Shown: positions 23,634 to 34,864, numbered from the stretch's first letter. The stretch: DNA of 64,000 bases from Panorpa germanica (GCA_963678705.1 OY783203.1:30858535-30922534), one strand, 5' to 3'. The notes: generated from the letters alone by a model not told the origin. Program-made: numbers and translations.

Positions 23634-24036
23634 TACCGGTTTCACACCAGGGAGACAGTTCAATACAACACGAACAAAAACACCAATGTTTACACCAAAG
23701 AGATTTTTGTCTTTAAAAACGGTTTTACTAAATAAAACACAATTCCATCTGGGGTCGGGAAAATCAAAGGAAAACAACACGTTTGTTGTTGCTTTTTGGT
23801 CTGTTTGGTTTGAACACACAGTTTTGTTTTTTGTGAACATTTGCGATTGTCAGTTGTTGTTTATCATGTTTATAATTTTTATTGGACACACAGAAAAACA
23901 CCAAACTGTCTGTTCAGTGTGAACAGTCTGTTTTCAAAAAACAGAACTGTTTTAAAATAAAACAAAACATGATTTTTGTTTTGTTTTTTGACAACAAAAC
24001 TGTTTTCAAAGCAATCTTTTTGGTGTGAACGTCGAA
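23634..24036 (-). mobile_element. PIF/Harbinger-like MITE, family E copy 2
   Basis: Begins TACCGGTTTCACACCAGGGA after TAA (23,631-23,633). Its interior is the reverse complement of the 15.2-kb copy. The right terminus has decayed after TTTTTGGTGTGA, so the right duplication cannot be read. Confidence 0.75.
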
Positions 24037-24075
24037 TATTTATATATTCGATAATTTAAGGCAAAAAGATTATAT

Positions 24076-24287
24076 AGTCCAAATCACGATAGTTCGGCGG
24101 TGACTTATACTTAAAAGAGGTTATAAGAGCGGTATAAATCTATAATACGATAATGAATTTTATCTTATTCGTTTCTTTATACATTATAGAAAAATAAGAA
24201 AGTCAGTGCTTTTTAGTTATATCGGCAGTTTATACCCCACAACTTGTTTTTAGTATGAGTCGCCGCCGAACTCTCGTAATTTGAACT
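24076..24287 (+). mobile_element. Palindromic MITE, family D copy 2
   Basis: About 212 bp with long inverted arms, AGTCCAAATCACGATAGTTC on the left and GAACTCTCGTAATTTGAACT on the right. TATA sequence lies immediately outside. Interior matches 13,063-13,260. Confidence 0.85.
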
Positions 24288-24469
24288 ATATTTGACAAAG
24301 CTAATAGATTAAAAAAAAACAGAGGGTGGAGAACTATATTTTTAATTTCTTCAGAATATAAAATAAGTTGAAAGTTGAGTATACAGAAGAATCTCCTATA
24401 ACGCGGGTAATATGTTACAGGTTTGTAAATATAGCGTTATAAAAAATTTTGCAAATACTTCTTTTTTTA

Positions 24470-24630
24470 TATTTATTTGAGTGCATCAACTTTCGATAGT
24501 TATTAGCACTTAAAATAATATATACAGTTATAGACATTTGTTACACACAATTCTATGAAAACCTATAAATACGAGTATGGGTATTTCAAATATAAAGATT
24601 AAATTAGTTTCATTGATAAAGTCAATAAGG
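24470..24630 (+). mobile_element. Family C short derivative, copy 1
   Basis: Keeps only the two ends of the long family C repeat: ATTTATTTGAGTGCATCAAC at the left and TTCATTGATAAAGTCAATAA at the right, with about 110 bases between. In the 45-kb copy the same ends are about 730 bp apart. This looks like an internal-deletion derivative. Confidence 0.65.
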
Positions 24631-24655
24631 TTAAGTAAGTAAATACTAATAAGTA

Positions 24656-25242
24656 CGAGGCGTGTTTTTTAAGTAAGTACCGTTTTGGAATTAAAAAAAG
24701 ACGTGCAAAGATATCGCATTAATTTTATTTTTACATGAAAGCCTGTACCTTAATCTACTTTTCTACATAATTTCCGTGAATATTGAGGAACTTGTCATAA
24801 CGTGGCACCAGTTTTTGAATACCCTCCTCATAAAATTCTGCCGCCTGACTTGTTAACCACTGTATCACAACTGTTTTGACTTCGTTATCGTCTTGAAGAT
24901 GCTGCGGCCATCTTTAAATGCTCTCACCCATTTCCTTACCATTCCATCACTCATAATGTTTTGTCCGTAAACTTCACAGATCTCACGATGAACATCGATC
25001 GGTTTTACGCCTTTAGCACTAAGAAATCGTATAACAGCCCGTACTTCACAATCGGCGGAACTCACGATTGTCGGAGGCATCTTAAACACTCAGTGAACAA
25101 CGTATACAATGAAGAATCAGACTGTAATGGCGTCAGTGCGTAGACAAGAGATGTAGGTAACCAGCGCGCATGCGCGGAACGCCGACCGTAGCGCTGCAAA
25201 GGCGGAAACGCAAAACGGTACTTACTTAAAAAACATGCCTCG
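24656..25242 (-). mobile_element. mariner element, family F copy 1, internally deleted, complete ends
   Basis: 587 bp between inverted ends CGAGGCGTGTTTTTTAAGTA and, read outward on the right, CGAGGCATGTTTTTTAAGTA. TA flanks both sides (24,654-24,655 and 25,243-25,244). The transposase is on the minus strand and lacks its middle. Confidence 0.92.
24755..25089 (-). pseudogene. mariner transposase, family F copy 1, N- and C-termini only
   Basis: Starts at an ATG (complement at 25,089) with MPPTIVSSADCEVRAVIRFL, then PIDVHREICEVYGQNIMSDG and VRKWVRAFKDGR: a complete first helix-turn-helix region. Straight after DGR the DNA jumps to sequence that, in another frame, reads LQDDNEVKTVVIQWLTSQ, AAEFYEEGIQKLVPRYDKFL and NIHGNYVEK, the normal C-terminal end. 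All catalytic aspartates are missing. Few other defects are visible, suggesting recent activity of the family. Confidence 0.9.
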
Positions 25243-25249
25243 TATTAAT

Positions 25250-25890
25250 GAAGTTGATTTAACGAGAACACAATTAAACTACTATTCAAAGTAATAAAAT
25301 ATAAGATCAATTCTTTAACAAATTATATTACACAATATTTTCTAAAAAAAATTCTAAACCTGATTAATATAATCTTATTAATTAAGGTGCCTTCCGTTAT
25401 TAATTTTTATCTTTAAATATATTTTAAGAGAATTTAATAAAAGCAATATACCGGACTATGATAGCAAAGAGTTCTAAAGTTTATTAATGGAAAAGGGTAG
25501 ATATTATATTTAAGGGTTATTCCATAGTCTATACACACACAAAATATAATTAGTCTAAGTTAATTAATATAATGGTCGCTGCCCAACAAGAAAAGTGATC
25601 TCACCAAAAAAGTTTTATGTTAAGAAAATTAGCGAACTGCTGATGCTGAGTCTTTAGAATATTACCAGGAGGAGTATTTCAACATAATGGAAATGAAAGA
25701 TCAGGCCTCAGGATGCTTTTGATGCTTTTTGATTAACGGGACTGGAAACTAATTATGTAAATAGGTTTTTATAAAAACAATTAATAAAACAATGAAGAAC
25801 TTTCGAAGTAACTAATTTAAAGATAACATTGACACTTCTAACATTCTGTGACCTTTTAAGTTTTTTATTTGTTAATATTGAGAATAAAGT
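25250..25890. other. Unannotated AT-rich stretch
   Basis: No gene or repeat copy recognised. Confidence 0.4.
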
Positions 25891-25894
25891 TTGG

Positions 25895-26105
25895 ATATAC
25901 ATACTATATTTAATGTATATACATTCATGTATATTGCACATCCTATCTATATGCTGTTGTGATATAAAACGTACACTGTATGTCATATGTATGTGTATAT
26001 TTAAATATTGCTGTATATGCAATATATATGTATATATACAGGATATTATTTTCACATTATCGAACATATATGAATATACAGGAAATATACAATGTTATGC
26101 GGGAT
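25895..26105. repeat. Dispersed repeat, unexpanded copy
   Basis: Partner of 3190-3505. Between ATGCAATATATATG and the following CAGGATATTATT it has only about 20 bp of TA-rich sequence, where the 3.3-kb copy has about 99 bp. Confidence 0.6.
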
Positions 26106-26109
26106 ATAA

Positions 26110-26535
26110 AATACGAGTATGTTCAAAGACCCAAAAAGACAATCATAGTTAGCATTGAGCGAATTAAGAAGTCGAATAATGAAATAATATTTAAATATAA
26201 AAAATTTAATTTTCACGATTTTGCTGTAAGATTTATTTATTTATTTTTCTTTTACTATTTAATTTATTTAATGTCGGCCTATTTCCGATGTTCAGTCCGA
26301 CGACTCCATACCTATTATCAGAGATGTGCGTTTTTGAAATACATATACTCAAAATGCAAACACAAAATAGTAAATACCTATTTTTTGTTTTGTATTTAAA
26401 TATCTTTTAGGAGTATGGAATTTTATATTTTATTTGAAAACTTTTACAAACCTATTTCCTATTTGGAAAATACAAAATACTTTTTTTCATTTTTGTTACT
26501 TCATAGACATACACAATCAGTAAACATTATTTTTT
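26110..26535. other. Unannotated stretch with a SINE-tail-like patch
   Basis: AATTTATTTAATGTCGGCCT at 26,262-26,281, followed by a CCGATGTTCAGTCC-like block, resembles the complement of the SINE tail and may be a decayed 3' fragment. Nothing else is recognised. Confidence 0.35.
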
Positions 26536-26539
26536 ATGT

Positions 26540-26850
26540 CGTAGTATAAACATACGACATCCAACATTTATATATTTTCATTCATAAGTTGACATTATTT
26601 AGACATGAGTTTACTAAACGTGTTGTACTTTTAACGTACAGACTAGTGCGACATAAACATGCAACACTAATAATACCCTTACTTTTGCTATTTTAAAAAA
26701 ATTCTAGGTAGTATTTTTAGGAAACGAAAATGTTTCAAAACGTTTTGAAACAAAAATGTTTTTATCAAAGAGAATGTGAATATGATCCAGAACAAAAGGT
26801 CTTTTTTCGTTTGGTGGAATGAAAATGAGACCTCATCGATGAAAAATGAA
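26540..26850. repeat. Repeat shared with the hAT-like element at 35.6 kb
   Basis: Contains TAATACCCTTACTTTTGCTA and TTCTAGGTAGTATTTTTAGG, matched in order at 35,778-35,826. Ends not found, so probably a fragment of the same non-autonomous hAT-like family. Confidence 0.45.
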
Positions 26851-27324
26851 AGATCAATTTTTTGAACAAATAGTGGTATTGAAATCCAATAATATATATT
26901 TATTTATATATATAATATATATATAATATATTTTATTTATTATATATTTATGTATCCAGAAAATGTATGCCCAATGCCCATTGTGTCTTCAAATTTTTTT
27001 ATTTGTTTATTGTACATAAATAAATTCTATAACTCTGCAATTCTAAATATTTGTAATTTATTCGTTCGATCCTTGGACCTGCGTTATATAGCTGTGTTAC
27101 GTCCTCTCATATAAATATATGATAATATATATAAATATACTTTTAAGGCATCGCGGTATGCAAACCTTCTAGAAGATCATCTGTTACAGGACTATCATTG
27201 GATATAGGCCAATAGCATTTAAATAAATTAATATTTGCTCCTCTAGGTAGTAGAGTTGTAAGCCCAATTTTTTTTTTAAATTTGGTAAAATTCAAATATA
27301 GTGTTGATATAGATGTATTATTAT

Positions 27325-27392
27325 TATTATTAATAATAATTTATTTAATGTTTTACCTTTCGGCATTACATTCTTAGTACAATACATTTTAA
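27325..27392 (-). mobile_element. LINE 3' end fragment
   Basis: Complement reads TACTAAGAATGTAATGCC, GAAAGGTAAAAC and then (AAT)n, the diagnostic 3' terminus shared with 19.9, 36.7 and 40.1 kb. Only about 65 bp is present. Confidence 0.6.
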
Positions 27393-27397
27393 TCCTT

Positions 27398-27399
27398 AA

Positions 27400-27471
<72 letters not shown>
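27398..27471. repeat. (AT)n microsatellite
   Basis: About 74 bp, slightly interrupted at the left. Confidence 0.95.
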
Positions 27472-27474
<3 letters not shown>

Positions 27475-28355
27475 GGATTATTTTTTAAGCAGTAATTTTA
27501 GGTTAGATTATATTTAGTTTTAAGCAATAGAAATAAGAAACTGTAAATTAGGGTAGAGATCTTTGCTAAGAACGGGGGTATATTTAAGTGTATAAATAAA
27601 CCAGCGACAGACCCTACAGCCGTTCAATGGTAATTGCTTAGCCGTTCGCTTTTTGGTGTCGAGCGTACGCCTCCGAGAACGTGGTATATAGAACTGTTCG
27701 CTAACTATGAACGTGATGAGACATGTGTTTTGGGCGAGGCACAAGTAAAAGATTGTTATATGTGTACAGAGAGTTTTTATAAAAGCAAATGGCGATAGAA
27801 ATATATAAAGTTTATGTATGGTCGTTATTGTGTGTTTTATAATTAAGTTAACTTTATTACGGTGTAATAATTGTTATTTTGATCAGTGTTTTTGTAAGAG
27901 TTAGGCAGCAAGTGTAATGTTTAGTACTAAGGTGTATTTTCATTGAAATCATTGTGCTGATAACTATAGACAATTGCAACTGCGTAGTATGTATTGAGAC
28001 GTATAATATTGTGAAGAGACATTTTAATCTAAGTACTGTAATTATATCTAGTGTATTTTGTTGTGAATATAATTAAGATTGATTAACTTTATTTAGATAT
28101 AATTTTATGACTTTGATAAGTGATTAAACAAACTATTAATAACCAAATTATGTGTTTACTCGTTTTAAAAGAAACTATATTGTTGTATTGTACATCAACC
28201 TTAGGCTGATGTTAATTGTAACTTATAATTGTGGGAAATTACCTACATATACATATATACATATATTTCCCTCTACCAGAACCAAAAACAAAAACCTCAA
28301 TTCTCCTAATATCTACAAGAAAATAAATGGTTTTGCACATTTTCAGAAGATTTAA
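27475..28355. other. Unannotated stretch with promoter-like sequence
   Basis: TATAAATAAA at 27,591 lies about 35 bases before TTCAATGG, and 27,600-27,745 is GC-richer than its flanks. No start codon with a convincing frame follows. It could be a host promoter, part of a repeat or chance. Confidence 0.25.
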
Positions 28356-28364
28356 ATAGCTTCA

Positions 28365-28757
28365 GCCTTCCTTCTTCTAGTTATTTCTGCTTCTTAAAAG
28401 CTGCCCAATATTCATCTCACTTCCTACTTTTTCCTTACAATCAAACTTAATGTGTTCCAGTGTTTCGTCCTCCGTTCCGCACATTCTTTACTCTCTACTT
28501 TCCCAGTATCAGTTTCCTTTTTCCTCATTTCCCAATCTAAACCTTGCTGTAATTCTTATGTCTTTTTCTATTAAGTACTGAGGTATATTACTTTCTTAAA
28601 TCCTTTTATATCTTGTATTGTAATTGCTTTTCTCGATTTTTCCCATTCTTTCCTGTTGCTGTATCTCTTTATCCCTTCTCCTTAGCTCCTCTTCCACACT
28701 TGCGCCTCCTTCTCTTCTTCTCTCTGCTCCCTCGATCGCCATTCCATTCCTTTCAAA
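28365..28757 (-). pseudogene. LINE ORF2 C-terminal remnant, copy 2
   Basis: On the minus strand pieces of the LINE C-terminus can be read: MGKIEKSNYNTRYKR, NIPQYLIEKDI, ITARFRLGNEEKGN, MCGTEDETLEHIKFDC and MNIGQLL. A stop interrupts YKRI*E, and another falls where the Arg of GNRYWE is expected. The KHIRR segment is partly deleted, and the first Cys of the zinc-finger-like motif is damaged. It extends about 50 bp further 5' than the 37-kb copy. Confidence 0.8.
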
Positions 28758-28759
28758 AT

Positions 28760-30140
28760 GTGTATGATTATAAGATTTAATTTATCAAAAAAAAAAATGA
28801 AATTTTTCCATCGATTATGAAGCGAGATATTTTAATTAAAGTGCACATAATTAACATGCAACGGTCCGATAAAGTATAAAAAAAGACATAGTTTTGTGTA
28901 TAACTCAAAAACCGTTCTTAGAAATGCTTTAGAAAACTAATATTTAATAAAACAAAGAATTAGGAACATTTAGAAATAAAAATCATTTTTTTTAAGTTGA
29001 AATTTTAAAATATAACAGCCGTGTTGTGTAATTGTATTAGTGTGTGTCTGCATATGAAAATTTATATGTATCGAGTACAGTCTTCAACAAAAATAAGTTA
29101 GTATGCCATTAAGTTTTCGTATTGACTGTCTGACTATACTTCTGTCTCCGATTGTCACGGCAAAACTACCTTATAAGATATAAATATTTTCAGTTGGAGC
29201 CAATTATATTCCTTGAGCAACCCTGATCTAACCCTCTATAAAACCTAAACAAAATCATACTCCTTTAAGAGCTCTCTTTTTCCATTTCCCCTTCGATATC
29301 CCACAGTTCAACATTATGATTGTGACCGCATTTGGTTTAAACACGGGTTTACGTTTATTCAACTAGATGTCATGAGTACGAGTATAGCTAAAAATGATTT
29401 GGACATAGAAAATGTACAAAGTGGTTTAGTTGAGGTTAATACTGGTACATAAGCAGTACTTAGTAAGTTTTCAGTGATTCTCTGGAGTCTGCTGGAGCCT
29501 TAAAGCCCTGGAGCTAGTCATTTGCTTCAACAAACCTGTTTTGTACATTGACAGTTCCAGCTCATAATGGGTTTGCTTAATGATGGGCATCGGGTTTTAC
29601 TTTAGTGCGTCGTTATGTAAAACTCAACACTAACGACGGTGCTTAGACGCTATTTGAACCTAATAACAGTGCCGGTTCTTTGAGCTATTGAGTTTTATTA
29701 TTTTGTTTGAAATGGGCCTAAAACAAGCAAATAAAAATTAATGACTGTAATAATAAATAGAAGTACAGTGTTTGTTTTAATTGTTTTAAACAATTACATT
29801 AAAATAACAATTAAGAAATAAGAAGATATTGAGAGAAAATTGTCTAGACGCAAATCGTGGCTTGCTTGAATCCTTAAATAACTTTCTTGACATTTACTTG
29901 GTAAACTCAAGAACACAAAGAACAATTTCTTTGAAATACTTAAATACATTCTCTGTTTTATAGACGGATAAAAATATGACTGTAACTGCCTCTAAACTTT
30001 CACACTTTCTTCCTTGTACTCCTTTACCCCAACTCCCCCCTCAAGCCCTTTGTTTTAAAATTTATTTATGTAGTCTTTTTTTTTGCTTCGATAAAATGTC
30101 CGAGTGGGTGCGCTAAATGTTTCTACTTGTCATTCTCATT
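28760..30140. other. Unannotated stretch
   Basis: About 1.4 kb with no gene or repeat copy recognised. Confidence 0.4.
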
Positions 30141-30144
30141 TATA

Positions 30145-30400
30145 GTCGACTCAGTGACCGAGAGCAATTATGCTTTACGCCAGACTGTTGTGTCAGACTT
30201 GCTCGGGTTCGATCCCAAAACCCTCCAGATTTGCTGAATTTGGTTAAAGTTACAATTGATTACGTGCTTGCATAATCATATAACTTATAAGTCATTGGTG
30301 TAGGTAATAGATATAAGACCACAACACCATAAATACTGCCAACATAGTAAGAGGTTATTGGTGATAGAACTCAGTATCGGAAATAAATCAAATTAAGTAA
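30145..30400 (+). mobile_element. SINE copy
   Basis: Head GACTCAGTGACCGAGAGCAA, B box GGGTTCGATCCC near 30,208, and body GCCAACATAGTAAGAGGTTA with tail AAATTAAGTAAATAAAC. This copy keeps more of the 5' head (ACTCAGTG, A-box-like) than most. Confidence 0.75.
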
Positions 30401-30591
30401 ATAAACAAAAAAGTCAGGTTCTTGGTCAGTAATTGCTCTACCAATTAATATACTAACAATTTCCTTTTTTTTTCAATATATTTTTTTCTTTAATAAATCT
30501 TTAGAACCATTCTCGAGATCCAAGTGAAACGCTACCATTCTTCATATATGGCAGATCTAAGATATGTTATTTTTTTCTCTAATTTATTTAA

Positions 30592-31296
30592 GGCTTGTCT
30601 CAGTATGGCACCGTTTAAGCGAATTTCTGCCAGACGTATACGGGCTACTACGCTTTACCTATCCGAACCCTGTAAATGTAATGAGATCTCTCTGGACCTC
30701 TCAGACTGCAAGCTACAAGCCGTCCGAATACGGGCGGCACTACCTCGCACATTAGAACCGTATAAAGGCGAATTTTATCCAAGCGTTACCACTACTACAA
30801 CGATATCCTACCCGAACCTTTGTAAATGCAAACAGCCGCCTCAGACTGGAGGGGATACCTAAGATCGCTTGTTGTTACGCTGCAATACGGTTCAAATGAG
30901 ATCTATCGGCGACATCGCTTGTGACGAGTATGTTCTGCATGCAGTTTATGTTTGTACTCGTATTTCAGTGAATCATGGACACCGATACCGATACCAATAC
31001 GATAGAACTAAATTTAAATTCACGACAACCAGAACTCAGATATATAATAAATGCTAAAGTCCCTTTAATACCAGTAGTGTATCGATAAAAATTAAAGTTA
31101 AAGTTTGCTCTCATAATAAATTATATTAGTGCTAAAGAACTCCAATACACCCCCTACAGTACACAAGTTAGTTATCTGACGACTGACTACAGACATCTGA
31201 GACACACATAGGCGGTTTGCTTTGTAGCTCATCCAACCCGCCGATTTACGTCCGAATACGCCGTCGCTTAAATACGGTCCCATACTGAGACAGGCC
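30592..31296 (+). mobile_element. PIF/Harbinger-like element, family G copy 1
   Basis: 705 bp with ends GGCTTGTCTCAGTATGGCAC and, outward on the right, GGCCTGTCTCAGTATGGGAC. TAA flanks both sides (30,589-30,591 and 31,297-31,299). Subterminal arrays of short words (AAGCGAATTT, CCGTCCGAATACGGGC, CCTATCCGAACC) recur on both arms, as often seen at transposase binding sites. The frames inside have no conserved domain, so it is non-autonomous. Confidence 0.85.
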
Positions 31297-31299
31297 TAA

Positions 31300-31880
31300 C
31301 GTCGGTCTATTTTCGATGCGGATTCGTATTATCAATGACGCTGGCACATTCTGATACGATACCGGTTAGACACCTGACAAGTTTATGATTATGTACGTCC
31401 ATAATCAATTTAACTTAATAATCGAAACCGAAGACAAAACAATTATGCGTCAAGCGCCAATGCTTTGGAACATTTTGCCATCTAATGTGAAAAGATTATA
31501 ATCAAAAACAAATACGTATACTTTAAACCCTATTCAAATGATTAGGTGGTCAATAATACAAGAATAAACAAGCATTTAAGTAGATCAACGACATTATATA
31601 ACACCACTTATACAACTTTAGATTTTATAAAATTCAACAACCATTTTTTAATAGAATTTTCGTTTAATCAAATACAAGTTAATAACGATTTTTTATAATC
31701 CCCTTTTAACTGGATTTTATTTAACACCACTTAAACATAAGAGTGTAGACTACGATACGATACGACACGATACAGATACGATACAGACGTTTCGTATTCG
31801 TTTGCATTAGCTGTAAAGTGGGCTGTGTTTACAGTATATCTTTGTCGCCTTGGAAACGAGTTCGACAGGAACTTTTTAAT
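31300..31880. other. Unannotated stretch
   Basis: A short imperfect tandem of ACGATACG/ACAGATACG units lies at 31,750-31,790. Nothing else recognised. Confidence 0.45.
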
Positions 31881-31884
31881 AAAA

Positions 31885-32030
31885 GACCCAATACACACTA
31901 AGTTTTGTTGGTTAGGTAACTGGCTCGGCTGATGTTAGCAACTAACCACCAACTATGTTCATCGCACCCACAAACAATCAAGCTGGTCGAGCTAGTTTCC
32001 AACTCAATATATTTAAGTGTGTATTAGACC
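31885..32030. mobile_element. Small inverted-repeat MITE
   Basis: 146 bp with ends GACCCAATACACACTAAG and AAGTGTGTATTAGACC in inverted orientation, and internal palindromic blocks (GGTTAGGTAACTGGCTCG against GGTCGAGCTAGTTTCC). It ends 3 bp before the target duplication of the next element. Non-coding. Confidence 0.65.
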
Positions 32031-32035
32031 ATTTA

Positions 32036-32430
32036 GGCCTGTCACATACTGCAAGTGTATTTACGCGAATAGGCAATACTACGCTTCCGAATTCTGTAAC
32101 TGTGGACTGCAGGGTGTATTGGAGTTATTTTGCATTACATAATTTATCATGAGAGCAAACTTTTACTTTTATTGTTATCGATACACCATTGTTCACTTCC
32201 AGTCTGAGCCGGCTGATTGTATTTACAAAGGTTCGGATAGGATTAGCGTTGTAGCTTGTGTTCGCTTTGTTAAAATTCGCTTAAATGCGGTTATAATGTG
32301 AGAGTACGTAATGCCCGTATTCGGACGGCTTTGTCACTTACAGTGTGCAGAGTTCGGATAGGTAAAGCGGAGTAGCCCGTATACGTAAGGTCAAAATTCG
32401 CATAAATACGCTTGCAGTGTGCGACAGGCC
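32036..32430 (-). mobile_element. PIF/Harbinger-like element, family G copy 2
   Basis: 395 bp with ends GGCCTGTCACATACTGCAAG and, outward on the right, GGCCTGTCGCACACTGCAAG. The flank is TTA on both sides (32,033-32,035 and 32,431-32,433). The interior is the reverse of copies 1 and 3 (for example CCAGTCTGAGCC and AGAGCAAACTTTTACTTT). Non-coding. Confidence 0.88.
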
Positions 32431-32433
32431 TTA

Positions 32434-32983
32434 ATCCTCATTGCCACTCACTGTTTTGATTTGATGTTAATTTACTGTTTTTATTTAATATTATAATCTA
32501 GATTTCAGGTTTTCGTTTAAGCATTGCTTTTAACATTTGTGTTTTAATTTAAGTTTAGTTAATTTAGTTGGTGCGTATGCATCGTTAGTAATATAAATTT
32601 TGACAGTTCGACAAAATTGTATGTGAAATAATTAAAATTACTATTTTTAATAACAATTAGTAATAGAAATTGTTTTCACTTCTATGTTTTTCAAAAACTG
32701 ACATAAAACTTCTTTTGAAAGCAAATTCTACTGCATTTTGACAGATTCTCATATTTTGGAGGTTATAATATAAAATAGTTTTTCTTAATTTAATATTTTT
32801 AATTTAAAACATTGGACATATTATAAGATTCTAAAAAAACAAAGAAAAATTAAAAAATAAATTAAATTAAAAATGGTACTGTGATTATATGATGGTATAA
32901 TGATTACGCGTATTGCCATATGCTAAACAATTTAAATTAAATACAAAGTATAAAATAAAATTAAAGCAGTGAGTGGGAATGAT
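32434..32983 (-). mobile_element. CACTCACTG-end element, family H copy 1
   Basis: About 550 bp with inverted ends: CCTCATTGCCACTCACTG at the left and CAGTGAGTGGGAATGAT at the right. The interior matches the reverse complement of 41,095-41,600 (AATTTAGTTGGTGC, ATTTTGACAGTTCGA, GCATTTTGACAGATTCTC). AT-rich and non-coding. Superfamily unknown. Confidence 0.7.
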
Positions 32984-32984
32984 A

Positions 32985-33605
32985 CTTTACTCTCACAGGT
33001 TGTACTTTAAATACGCCTTGATAAAACCAGTATTCGTCTATTTGTCCAAAAAGAGATAGAGGCCTAAAAAAGACTGTAATTGAAACAAAACAGTAATTGA
33101 ATGAAGGTATTTCAGTTATACTCCTACGTAGTGATACTCTTACTACATTTTCGTACGCCTAACTATAGTTGTTGTTTTTTTACCTCTCATCAGAATTGTC
33201 GATTTAAGTAAATAGGGTTTAATCAATACATAACATCCGACTCAGCACCGGATGTAGTGTTAACTCCTCGTTGTTTCTGGATCCTGGTTCCTGGTTCCTG
33301 GATCCTGTATCCTGAATTCTGAGTCCTGCAAACACTTACCGTTTGCCTATACATTGTTAGCATCTGTCCAAAACATCGTCCAGCAAATACACAACACAAA
33401 AACCATTTTAACAATGGATATGAAACAACCATTATTGTTTCAGGCGCACATATGTTTATTATTAAGCTATATCGTTCGTAGAATGGATCGTATGGACTAG
33501 AACGTAGAATCGACTTGTGTTCTAATATATAATACAGAAATTAAATATTAATGCGGTGATATTAAAGAAAAAGGATATTTTATATAAAATCTGTTTATTC
33601 GAAAT
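32985..33605. other. Unannotated stretch with a short tandem
   Basis: 33,280-33,330 has seven or so tandem units of about 7 bp (CCTGGAT/CCTGGTT/CCTGTAT). No gene recognised. Confidence 0.5.
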
Positions 33606-33610
33606 CCTTA

Positions 33611-34133
33611 AGCCCTCAGCACACAACGCGACTGATTGCAAACCTTAGCCCCGAATCTGCCCGAACCGAATGTAATTACAACTGTGTTGTTAGTAAAAGA
33701 ACGAACGTGTTTACAAGTGAGATAAAACACACGGCATGAACGTAACTAAACTGATTTCAAACTGGTTTTGAGCATATATTCAGGGAATTTATTTCTCGGT
33801 CGCAGAGGATTGTTGGTTTCATCAACAGAGATGTTTACGAATACTATTGAAAAGTATTTAAATACACACATACAATCAAATATAACACAATAGAATACCC
33901 TGTTTTGCTATTGTTAAAAGTTCTATAGAGTCACGATACACGTCTCGACACTTGAAAACTTCGTTTCGCGTTTAGTTTGTAATCAGGCGACTGGTATGCC
34001 TTTCCTCGTGTTTTATCTCACTCGCATACACGTTCGATCTCTCACTAACAACACAGTTGTAATCACATTCGCTTCCGGTAGATTCGGAGCTAAGGTTTGC
34101 AACCAGTCGGCTCGTGTGCGGAGTGGAGTGCCT
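33611..34133. mobile_element. Fold-back DNA element with long arms
   Basis: Two inverted arms of about 165 bp each flank a spacer of about 180 bp. Left arm order: GCACAC, GCGACTGATTGCAAACCTTA, GATTACAACTGTGTTGTTAG-like, GAACGTGTTTAC, GAGATAAAACAC. The right arm has the same order on the complement. TA lies just outside both ends (33,609-33,610 and 34,134-34,135). No coding capacity. It would fold into a long hairpin if transcribed. Confidence 0.75.
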
Positions 34134-34334
34134 TACGGAACATCTATAATTTACGTCACACAAATTATCACACCCATTTCTTTTTTCTAAATTCTTCTTT
34201 ATATATTCTATACTGCATGTGACGTTTCAACGCTTCTGATCAGCCCTCGTTGCGTATGATGTAATTTTTGGAGAGCATCTTATCGTTTTACTACCATATG
34301 TAATATTAAGCTACTATAATCGGAATATTTTCGA

Positions 34335-34525
34335 TGTTAAGTTCTATCACCAACTATTCTTTCGGCAGTTTCCATAGCGACGTGGTCTCTTATATATGAC
34401 CACACCGCTGCCTAATATGTTTCTACTTTGATAATAACCAAACCCATAAAAAATAGCGTTGATTTAGAAATCACATTCGAAGACCTGACGTCAAGTAAAA
34501 ATGCTTTCGGCCACTATGGCACTAC
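34335..34525 (-). mobile_element. SINE copy, diverged
   Basis: Minus-strand copy: TATCACCAACTATTC, TAACCAAACCCATAAAAAAT, GACGTCAAG and ATGCTTTCGGCC follow the order of the 4.3-kb copy. The B box is degraded. Confidence 0.6.
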
Positions 34526-34689
34526 TATAAACGGGCAACTCCTGAAATTAAATAACTAAACGTGAACTTTTAATGCAAGTAACTATAATTTATCTAAAAA
34601 GGTTTTCCTGAAATCGATCTGCTAATTGCCCGGACCTTTAAATTTTTCTTCACTTTAATTTTACTTCATGTTTTATTTAACGTACATCT

Positions 34690-34860
34690 ATTTCTAATAC
34701 TGAGTCCTCCTACTATGTTGACAGTATTTAAGGTGTCATGACTTCATATATATGTACTATTTTGCTTGCCTTTGAAGTATTATTATTATGAGAGCACCTA
34801 ATCAAAAGAATGATGGTAACAATCAAACTCAGAAAATATAGCGGTGGCTCAGTATTCATT
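34690..34860 (-). mobile_element. SINE fragment, diverged
   Basis: CCTCCTACTATGTTGACAGT, AAGGTGTCATGACTTCATAT and, further on, GGTAACAATCAAACTCAG follow the minus-strand SINE order. The head is lost. Confidence 0.5.
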
Positions 34861-34864
34861 GCAC

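Noticed and set aside
25829-26399. Plus-strand frames of 107 and 139 codons
   Set aside because: Tyr/Ile/Cys-rich translations of ATATGTAT-type repeat DNA; no motif, and the composition is that of the repeat.
27471-28000. Solo LTR of a retrotransposon
   Set aside because: TATA-like sequence and a TG start are suggestive, but no second copy, no matching end and no target duplication were found.
30420-30475. tRNA-like segment on the minus strand (TTAATTGGTAGAGCAATTAC)
   Set aside because: It resembles a D-arm and anticodon arm, but there is no B box or acceptor stem; probably a SINE or tRNA pseudogene scrap.
30524-30862. 112-codon frame
   Set aside because: It straddles the left end of a PIF-like element and its subterminal repeats; no conserved domain.
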